Part shown: in pieces, positions 58,189 to 64,000 of the stretch | Layout of the letters: every line of letters starts with the position of its first letter | How positions within the stretch are numbered: the stretch's first letter is position 1 | Notes under the pieces: model-generated | Databases searched by the model: none | Seen by the model: only the letters and a program-made list of their open reading frames with translations | Told to the model about the DNA's origin: nothing | Position numbers and translations under genes: made by a program | Assembly (NCBI RefSeq): GCF_016921115.1 | Contig: NZ_JAFFZS010000002.1 | Location: 1 to 64,000, forward strand | Direction of reading: 5' to 3' | DNA from: Streptomyces actuosus | GTDB taxonomy: Bacteria; Actinomycetota; Actinomycetes; Streptomycetales; Streptomycetaceae | DNA length: 64,000 bases

Positions 58189-60924
58189 GTGGCGTTCCCC
58201 GTGACCCCCCTCGACATCGGGGTCGACCTGCGAGTCGGCGGTGTGTGGACGGACGTCACCGCCGAGGTCTACACCCGCGACCTGATGACCATCGTCCGGG
58301 GCCGACGTGACGAGGGCGTCCGCTCCGACCCGGGCCGCTGCACGCTGACCTTCAACAACCGGAACGGCAAGTACAGCCCCGGCAACCCGATGAGCCCGTA
58401 CTACGGGCTCATCGGCCGCAACACCCAGGTCCGCGTGCACGTCCCAGCCGGCGAGGCACACCTGGAGCTGGACGGCGACGCCTCCGGCACCGTCTCCACC
58501 CCGCACACCGGCGCCCTGGACATCACCGGCGACCTGGACGTGCGGGTGGAGCTGGACTGCGACATGCAGTCGACCACCACCAGCCACATCATCATCGGCA
58601 AGTGGGGCGAGACCAACACCGACCGCTCCTGGAACATCCGCTACTCCACCGGATACCTCGTCATCCAGTGGCTGAACGCCTCCGCAGTGTCCGGCGCCGC
58701 GTTCATCGCGCAGCACCTGTACGGCGGAGCGGCCCTGCGCGTCACGCTCGACGTCGACAACGGGGCCGGCGGCTACACCTGCCGCTTCTACCAGGCCGAC
58801 TCCATCGACGGCCCCTGGACCCAGATCTACAGCGACCTGATCGGGTCCGACACGACCAGCGTCCAGTCGACCACCAGCCCGCTCACCCTCGGCGCCAACG
58901 ACTCCACCACCACTCCGGTACGGCAGCCGTTCGAGGGCACCGCCACCCGCTTCCAGCTGCGCGACGGCATCGACGGCACCCTCGTCGCCGCCCCCGACTT
59001 CCGGTCGCTCGCCGACGGCGCGACGTCCTTCACCGACAGCACCGGCCTGACGTGGACCGTCAATGGCACCGCCCAGGTCCGCAAGCGGGCCGACCGCTTC
59101 GTGGGCGAGATCTCCGCCTGGCCGCCCCGCTGGGACGTCAGCGGCAACGACGTATGGACCCCGGTCGAGGCGGCCGGCATCCTGCGCCGCTACGGGCAGG
59201 GCACCGCGCTCCTGTCCTCCCCACTGACCCGCCGCGTGCCCACCTTCAACCCGCTCGCCTACTGGCCGATGGAGGACGGCGCCCAGTCCACCCAGGCCGG
59301 CTCCCCGATCCCCGGCGTCCAGCCGATGCCCATGACCGGGGTCACCTGGGCCCAGAGCACCAGCCTGATCTCCTCCGCCCCGCTGCCCGTCCTCACCTCC
59401 GCCGGCGGCGCGCTGCCCACCATGCGCGGCCTCGTGCCCGCCCCGACCACCGCGACGACCGGCTGGCAGACGATCTGGCTGTACCGCCTGGACACCGCCC
59501 CGACCACGCTGCGCACGTTCATGACCATCACGGCCACCGGCACCGTGCGCACCTGGTACGTCCAGTCCCGCAACGACGCCTCCCGCGTGCTGGGCCTGGA
59601 CGGCGACGGCGCAACGGTCGTCGACGTCCTCATCGGCACCGGCAGCGACCTGTTCAACCAGTGGACGTCGTGCAACCTGCGCACGTCCGAGTCCGGCGGC
59701 ACCGTCACCTGGGCCATCTCCTGGCAGGACGTCGGCGGCGACTTCGGCACCTACAGCAGCAGCTACTCGGGCACCGCCGGCACCGTCTCCAGCGTCTCCT
59801 CGCCACCCGACGGCTACTCCTCCGACCTGGACGGCATGGCCCTCGGGCACATCGCCGTGTTCGGCACGTTCCTGACCAACGCCTACGTCAACGCCATCAC
59901 GGCCTGGCAGGGCGACCCGGCCGGAGAGCGTGCGCTGCGCCTGGCCGGCGAGGAGGACCTGCCGCTGACCGTGCGGGGCATCATCGCCGAGCAGGAGCTG
60001 ATGGGCGCCCAGGGCCTGAAGTCGCTGCTCGACCTGGTCGGCGAGTGCGCCGACTCCGACGGCGGCATCCTCATGGAACACCGGGCCCGGGCCGCCCTGC
60101 GCATCCGAGGCCGCGCCACCCTCTACAACCAGGCACCGGCGCTGACGCTGGACTACACCGCCGATGGTGAGGTCGCCCCGCCGCTGGAACCGACCGACGA
60201 TGACGCCGACGTCACCAACGACGTCACCGTGCGGCGCATCGACGGCTCGTCCGGCCGCGCGGTCCTAGCCGACGGCGCCCTGTCCGTCCAGATGCCGCCC
60301 GACGGCATCGGCCGCTACGACAGTTCCGTGGACCTGTCGCTGGACAGCGACGACCAGGCCGAGCCGATCGCGTACTGGCGGCTGCACCTGGGCACGTGGG
60401 ACGGCCCCCGCTATCCGGTCGTGCACGTCGACCTGGCCGCAGCCCCTCACCTGATCGACGACGCGCTGGCCGTCGACCAGGGCGACCTGATCCGGATCAC
60501 GAACCCGCCGCCATGGGTACCGCCCGGCGACATCGACCTGATCGTGCAGGGCTACACCGAGTCGTTCGACCAGTACAGCTGGGACGTCTACTTCGTCTGC
60601 ACCCCGGCCGGGCCCTGGAGCGTCGCCGAGGTCGACTCCCGAGTCGACACCGACGGCAGCGAACTCGCGGCGGGCGTCGACGAGACCGCCACCAGCCTGT
60701 CCGTGGCCGTCACCGACGGCCCGCTGTGGATCACAAGCAGCGACTACCCGGGAGATTTCCCCTTCGACGCGATCCTCGGCGGAGAGCGGGTCACCGTCAC
60801 CGGGATCACCGGCTCCTCGTCCCCGCAGGCGTGGGCAGTGATCCGCTCCGTCAACGGCATCAGCAAGACGCACGCGTCCGGGACCGACGTCCCTGTCGCC
60901 GAGCCCGCCATCGTCCCCCTGTAG
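58189..60924 (+). CDS. Minor tail protein with LamG/ConA-like domain
   Basis: 911 aa from GTG 58189. The N-terminal part (VDLRVGGVWTDVTAEVYTRD, then GRCTLTFNNRNGKYSPGNP) is the distal tail-type start in Streptomyces phages. About 85-250 is a ConA-like beta sandwich (HLELDGDASGTVSTPHTGALD, VIQWLNASAV). A second sugar-binding-like region follows near 380-560, and the C-terminus resembles a baseplate hub. It probably contacts cell-wall glycans during adsorption. Confidence 0.8.
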   Translation: MAFPVTPLDIGVDLRVGGVWTDVTAEVYTRDLMTIVRGRRDEGVRSDPGRCTLTFNNRNGKYSPGNPMSPYYGLIGRNTQVRVHVPAGEAHLELDGDASGTVSTPHTGALDITGDLDVRVELDCDMQSTTTSHIIIGKWGETNTDRSWNIRYSTGYLVIQWLNASAVSGAAFIAQHLYGGAALRVTLDVDNGAGGYTCRFYQADSIDGPWTQIYSDLIGSDTTSVQSTTSPLTLGANDSTTTPVRQPFEGTATRFQLRDGIDGTLVAAPDFRSLADGATSFTDSTGLTWTVNGTAQVRKRADRFVGEISAWPPRWDVSGNDVWTPVEAAGILRRYGQGTALLSSPLTRRVPTFNPLAYWPMEDGAQSTQAGSPIPGVQPMPMTGVTWAQSTSLISSAPLPVLTSAGGALPTMRGLVPAPTTATTGWQTIWLYRLDTAPTTLRTFMTITATGTVRTWYVQSRNDASRVLGLDGDGATVVDVLIGTGSDLFNQWTSCNLRTSESGGTVTWAISWQDVGGDFGTYSSSYSGTAGTVSSVSSPPDGYSSDLDGMALGHIAVFGTFLTNAYVNAITAWQGDPAGERALRLAGEEDLPLTVRGIIAEQELMGAQGLKSLLDLVGECADSDGGILMEHRARAALRIRGRATLYNQAPALTLDYTADGEVAPPLEPTDDDADVTNDVTVRRIDGSSGRAVLADGALSVQMPPDGIGRYDSSVDLSLDSDDQAEPIAYWRLHLGTWDGPRYPVVHVDLAAAPHLIDDALAVDQGDLIRITNPPPWVPPGDIDLIVQGYTESFDQYSWDVYFVCTPAGPWSVAEVDSRVDTDGSELAAGVDETATSLSVAVTDGPLWITSSDYPGDFPFDAILGGERVTVTGITGSSSPQAWAVIRSVNGISKTHASGTDVPVAEPAIVPL

Positions 60925-60935
60925 GAGAGAGCGCC

Positions 60936-61433
60936 GTGACCTACGAACCGTGGCAGCCCGGCATGAAGCTGAGCGCCAATCGGCTGCTGTCGATCTCGCC
61001 GACCTGGTCGTCGTGGACGCCGACATGGTCGACCACCACCGGCGCCAACACACCCAGCTTCGGGAACGCGACGCTGGACTGCGCATACGCCGTGTCCGCC
61101 ACGACCGTCTGGTGGCGCATGGACATCGTGTTCGGTTCGACGACCAACTTCGGTGGGGGCAGCGCCGCGGACAACTGGCAGTTCACCCTGCCCGTCACCG
61201 CGGCGTCCGCGGTCAACGCGGCCGGGGCGGTCGAGCTGTCGTTCTCGGGCAACGCCCGTGTGGTCGCCCGATCACGCCTGCTGAGCACCACGCAGATGGG
61301 ACTGGAAATCTCCTCGGGCAAGCCCGACGGCACGGCCGTGGCGAACTCGGGCCTCGTCGACCTGCTGAGCCCGTTCACCTGGGCGTCCGGCAACAGCATC
61401 CGCGGCGTCGGCCACTACGAGGCCGCCGCGTAG
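60936..61433 (+). CDS. Tail tip / receptor-binding-like protein
   Basis: 165 aa from GTG 60936. Begins MTYEPWQPGMKLSANRLLSI-like (starting Val), then a beta-rich Thr/Trp/Ser domain with no family I can name (SPTWSSWTPTWSTTTGANTPSFGN). Such short proteins in this position often carry the host-binding tip. Function inferred. Confidence 0.65.
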   Translation: MTYEPWQPGMKLSANRLLSISPTWSSWTPTWSTTTGANTPSFGNATLDCAYAVSATTVWWRMDIVFGSTTNFGGGSAADNWQFTLPVTAASAVNAAGAVELSFSGNARVVARSRLLSTTQMGLEISSGKPDGTAVANSGLVDLLSPFTWASGNSIRGVGHYEAAA

Positions 61434-61488
61434 ACACCGCTCCGCCCCGTGCCACCCGGCCGGGGCCTTCATCATCTCTGGAGGGCCC

Positions 61489-62331
61489 ATGGCCTGGTAT
61501 CCCGGCGCCAAGAAGATGGAGCTCCAGCCGGAATCGGACGCGCAACCGGCGATCCGGCCGACGCAGTTCATCATGCACAGCATCGCCGCCCCGTGGGACG
61601 AGCAGCGCATCTACGAGTACTGGCGCGACTCCACCAACCTGGAATCCCACTTCGGGCTCGACTACGACGGGTCGATCGGCCAGTTCATCGGCACGCAGAC
61701 CCGCGCCGACGCCAACTACCGCGCCAACCGTCGGCCGGACGGCACGGGCGCGGTGAGCATCGAGACAGCGTCCAACCTGCACCACACCGACGCGTGGACG
61801 CCCGAGCAGATCGAGCAGCTGATCCGGCTCGGCCTGTGGCTGCACCAGCATCACGGCATCCCGCTCCGCATCTGCCGCACGTGGGACGACCCCGGCTACG
61901 GCTACCACCGGCTGTACCCCGAGTGGTCGACGGGCGGCACCGAATGCCCCGGCGACGCCCGGGTGCGCCAGTTCCACGCAGTGGTGTTCCCGGGGATCGT
62001 CGCCCGGGCTACCGGCAAGACGAGCAATCAGGAGGACGACATGGCGTTGACCGACGCTCAGGCCAAGCAGCTGGCCGACCTGCACGCAAGGCTGGTGCCC
62101 TACGCGGGTTGGTCGTACAAGGGCAAGGACGAGACGCGGGACGCCTACGCGTACCTGCGCGGTACGAGCGCGGCCGTGCAGGCGTTGACGGCTCAGGTCG
62201 CCGCGCTCAGCGCGGTCGTGACCCGACTCGCGGAGGGCGGTGGGCTCACCGCCGCGGAGGCCCAGGCCGCCGCCGAGGCTGGAGCCCGCAAGGTGCTCGA
62301 CGACATCGCCGCGGCGTCGAAGGGAGCCTGA
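61489..62331 (+). CDS. Endolysin: N-acetylmuramoyl-L-alanine amidase
   Basis: 280 aa from ATG 61489. Amidase_2/PGRP-like domain in residues 1-175, with zinc ligands suggested by FIMHSIAAPW, ASNLHHTDAWTPEQ and the Cys in GGTECPGDARVRQFH. The C-terminal about 90 residues are a helical linker and coiled coil (AVQALTAQVAALSAVVTRLAEG), probably for multimerisation. Cuts the peptidoglycan stem from the sugar chain at lysis. Two holin-like genes follow. Confidence 0.93.
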   Translation: MAWYPGAKKMELQPESDAQPAIRPTQFIMHSIAAPWDEQRIYEYWRDSTNLESHFGLDYDGSIGQFIGTQTRADANYRANRRPDGTGAVSIETASNLHHTDAWTPEQIEQLIRLGLWLHQHHGIPLRICRTWDDPGYGYHRLYPEWSTGGTECPGDARVRQFHAVVFPGIVARATGKTSNQEDDMALTDAQAKQLADLHARLVPYAGWSYKGKDETRDAYAYLRGTSAAVQALTAQVAALSAVVTRLAEGGGLTAAEAQAAAEAGARKVLDDIAAASKGA

Positions 62332-62334
62332 ACC

Positions 62335-62625
62335 ATGCTGCTGCCCTCGATCCTGCGTACCGTCGTGCCGCTGCTCGCCGGGTGGGCCGTGACGGTCCTG
62401 TCCGGCCTCGGCCTGCACGCCGACTCTACCGCGGTCGCCGGCGGCGTCACCGTCGCCGTGGCTGCCGCGTACTACCTGCTGTTCAGGCTCGTCGAACGGG
62501 CCGCCGAGCATCTCAGCATTCCGTGGCTACAGGCGGCAGCGGGTGTGGCCCTCGGCTACGCCCGGCCGCCGCGGTACGAGTCGACCGACGAGATCGCCGC
62601 CCTGGTCCGTGCGAGCCGCGAATGA
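62335..62625 (+). CDS. Holin-like membrane protein
   Basis: 96 aa from ATG 62335, 3 bp after the endolysin stop. Two hydrophobic helices (TVVPLLAGWAVTVLSGLGL and GGVTVAVAAAYYLLFRLV) and a soluble tail. Position after the amidase identifies it as a probable holin. Confidence 0.8.
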   Translation: MLLPSILRTVVPLLAGWAVTVLSGLGLHADSTAVAGGVTVAVAAAYYLLFRLVERAAEHLSIPWLQAAAGVALGYARPPRYESTDEIAALVRASRE

Positions 62626-62879
62626 CCACGCCGGAGCCGACGCCGTCCGTCGTGGTCGAGCTGGAACGAATCCGCGGCAGCCTGGAGGCCGGCTTCGCCC
62701 GGGTCGATGGCTCGCTCGCTCTGCTCCACCAACGCGGCGACCAGACGGACAAGAAGCTGGACGACCACGAGCGGCGCCTGGACGCGTTGGAGCGGGGGCG
62801 CTGGCCGCTGCCGTCGATCGCCGCGCTGACCAGCCTGGCGGCGATCGGCATCGGCCTGTACGAGCTGATTGCCCACTGA
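62622..62879 (+). CDS. Second lysis membrane protein (XhlA-like)
   Basis: 85 aa from ATG 62622, overlapping the previous stop. A coiled coil (VVVELERIRGSLEAGFARVDGSLALLHQRGDQTDKKLDDHERRLDAL) is followed by one C-terminal TM helix (SIAALTSLAAIGIGLYELIA). This is the XhlA/hemolysin-holin layout; it may act with the two-TM protein. Confidence 0.75.
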   Translation: MTTPEPTPSVVVELERIRGSLEAGFARVDGSLALLHQRGDQTDKKLDDHERRLDALERGRWPLPSIAALTSLAAIGIGLYELIAH

Positions 62880-62886
62880 CCACGGA

Positions 62887-62912
62887 CCCCTCTCGCCTAC
62901 GGGCGGGAGGGG
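62887..62912 (+). terminator. Late operon terminator
   Basis: Eleven-base arms CCCCTCTCGCC/GGCGGGAGGGG (one wobble pair) with a TACG tetraloop, 7 bp after the last lysis gene, followed by CTCTTCGTCGTT. Confidence 0.8.
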
Positions 62913-62932
62913 GCTCTTCGTCGTTCCTGGGC

Positions 62933-63787
62933 TCAGTGCAGGGTCTCGATGGCCTTCAGGATCAGGGCCCGTGCCTCAGCACCGTATACGGCAAGCTCCG
63001 CAAGCCTGGCGAACGCCCGCAGGTAGATGTCCAGTTCGCTTGGCGCGGTGACGGTCACCTTCGCGGCGAGCAGCTCCACGTGGATCCGCGCATCGTCGAA
63101 GACCGTGAACTGTTCGAGCGGCCACATCGCACCCTGCCTGACGGCTGTAGCCGGAATGATGCCCAGAGACATGGACGGCAGAGCCATTGCAGCGATGAGG
63201 TTGCCGAGTTGGCTCGCCATCACGTCCTGGTCGCCGATCCGGTGGTGGAGGACGTCCTCCTCGATGAGCGTCGCGAACCGATGGTCACCTTCGTGGATGA
63301 CCCGAGCGCGCCGCATGCGGACCTCGACTGCCTCTGCAACGTCGTCCGGCGTGCCGCGGAACCCGGCGATCGTGCCCATGAGGGCTGTCGCGTAGCCGGG
63401 CGTCTGGAGGTAGCCGGGCATGACGTGCGAGGCGTACACGCGGAACAGGCGGGTGCGCTCGTACAGCTTCGCGGACGTCTCCGCCAGCTGCTTCATGCCC
63501 GTGCGCTGGAGCCGCTTCCAGTGCAGGTACATCGCGTCGGCTTGCCGGTTGGCCGCAATCAGGTCGTCCGCTTGGTCGTCGGCGCCGCATGCCGCGCACC
63601 ATGCCCGGATGTCCGCGTCGGCCGGAACGGTGACGGCGTTCTCGACCCTGGAGGACTTGGCGACGGACCAACCCGCCAGGCGCGCGACTTCCTTGCTGGT
63701 GATGCCCGCGTCCAGGCGCAGCTCCCGTAGCCGGGCCGCGAGAGCTGCGCGCGCTTCCTGCACGCTGGACGTGGGGAAGGTGGACAT
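62933..63787 (-). CDS. XRE-family protein with DUF5753 (Scr1-like)
   Basis: 284 aa from ATG 63787. N-terminal HTH (RLRELRLDAGITSKEVARLAGWSVAKSSRVENA), then the DUF5753 region (RTRLFRVYASHVMPGYLQTPGYA, RRARVIHEGDHRFATLIEEDVLHHRIGD, FTVFDDA). Streptomyces carry many such genes paired with DUF397 or DUF6879 partners; the SCO4441 group influences antibiotic production. Here the partner starts upstream on the same strand. Placed between lysis genes and attR, it is likely lysogenic cargo. Confidence 0.9.
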   Translation of the reverse strand: MSTFPTSSVQEARAALAARLRELRLDAGITSKEVARLAGWSVAKSSRVENAVTVPADADIRAWCAACGADDQADDLIAANRQADAMYLHWKRLQRTGMKQLAETSAKLYERTRLFRVYASHVMPGYLQTPGYATALMGTIAGFRGTPDDVAEAVEVRMRRARVIHEGDHRFATLIEEDVLHHRIGDQDVMASQLGNLIAAMALPSMSLGIIPATAVRQGAMWPLEQFTVFDDARIHVELLAAKVTVTAPSELDIYLRAFARLAELAVYGAEARALILKAIETLH

Positions 63788-63793
63788 CGTCTG

Positions 63794-64000
63794 CTACTTG
63801 ACCTCGTACTGGTCGTGCGGGACGGCTCGCTCCCAGACCTGTTCGAACGCAGCGGCGTGCCGGTCGACGACGGCAGGGTCGTCGCACAGTTCTTTGCTGA
63901 TCCACTCGCCCGCGCCGGAGAAGTGGTGGACGCGCATCAGGCGCCCGTCGAAGATCCACAGATCGGCGCCGGGCAGGAGCAGGTCCCACGCTCGGTGCCG
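63794..64000 (-). CDS. DUF6879-like protein (partial, 5' end off-window)
   Basis: Minus strand, stop at 63794-63796; the C-terminal 68 residues are visible (AWDLLLPGADLWIFDGRLMRVHHFSGAGEW, then CDDPAVVDRHAAAFEQVWERAVPH). The pattern is that of DUF6879 proteins that precede XRE-DUF5753 genes. The gap to the XRE start is 6 bp, so they form an operon. The start lies beyond the window. Confidence 0.75.
   Translation of the reverse strand, partial: RHRAWDLLLPGADLWIFDGRLMRVHHFSGAGEWISKELCDDPAVVDRHAAAFEQVWERAVPHDQYEVK

Larger units (their letters stand above)
31085..64000. mobile_element. Temperate siphovirus prophage integrated in a tRNA-Lys gene (left end; right end off-window)
   Basis: The element starts at the displaced tRNA-Lys 3' fragment (attL) next to a tyrosine integrase. 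It continues through repressor, replication, conjugation-like, packaging, head, tail and lysis modules to the window end. It has a full HK97-type late set, so it looks intact. No attR copy of the tRNA fragment and no intact tRNA-Lys is visible, so it extends past 64000 and is longer than 32.9 kb. Confidence 0.92.

Noticed and set aside
62880..64000. Right attachment site (attR) in the window
   Set aside because: No copy of the tRNA-Lys 3' sequence (motif GTGGGTTCGAGTCCCAC or its reverse) is present after the lysis genes.

Overview
The window is high-GC actinobacterial DNA, almost certainly from a Streptomyces chromosome. Third codon positions are strongly G/C, GTG starts and leaderless promoters are common, and the left half matches my memory of the S. 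coelicolor order SCO4122 down to SCO4108: MarR, MFS pump, PP2C phosphatase, NDH-2, AtrA, sigma factor, AfsR-like regulator, asparagine-synthase-like protein, SCO4114-type sporulation protein, L-2-hydroxyglutarate oxidase, TrmB, PrsW, aldo/keto reductase and M23 peptidase. That synteny is recalled, not searched.

Left part (1-31 kb, host core). The window opens with the leader and promoter region of an rRNA operon that reads leftward out of the window. Next come a divergent MarR/MFS efflux pair, a PAS-PP2C phosphatase, a type II NADH dehydrogenase divergent from atrA, a sigma factor fused to a membrane-anchored carbohydrate-binding domain, a 1147-aa AfsR/SARP-type regulator, an asparagine-synthetase-like protein with damaged ATP motifs, and a TPR regulator. 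The next group is lhgO, trmB, a PrsW protease, an aldo/keto reductase and a cell-wall M23 peptidase whose leader looks like a c-di-AMP riboswitch. Further right are a second PP2C phosphatase and an initiator tRNA gene. A small riboflavin module follows (ribA, marR and a domain-swapped ribD-like gene), with three related MarR-type palindromes at its promoters. A sortase-anchored coiled-coil surface protein closes the host part.

Right part (31.1 kb to the end, prophage). A 3' fragment of a tRNA-Lys(TTT) gene marks attL; identity to a tRNA ends in the anticodon arm. Rightward come a tyrosine integrase overlapped by an XRE repressor, a compact switch of overlapping opposed promoters plus a palindromic operator, a HTH/excisionase-like gene, an antirepressor, and a replication initiator whose gene holds an iteron cluster (probable ori). 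A DnaC/IstB-like loader and many small overlapping early genes follow. Next is a module typical of actinomycete integrative conjugative elements: a DUF2637-like membrane protein, a small membrane protein and an FtsK/TraB-like translocase. The late region is a complete HK97-type siphovirus set: HNH nuclease, terminases, portal, protease, capsid, connectors, two paralogous tail-tube-like proteins, tail chaperones with a -1 slippery heptamer, tape measure, tail proteins, amidase endolysin and holins. An XRE-DUF5753 gene with a DUF6879-like partner (cut by the window end) is likely accessory cargo. attR is not in the window, so the element is longer than 32.9 kb.

The most unusual points are the co-residence of a conjugation-type module with a full phage late region, the phage ori inside the rep gene, the paired covarying hairpins at 34.4 kb, the MarR-controlled riboflavin module with a permuted RibD, and the sigma-factor/NPCBM fusion.
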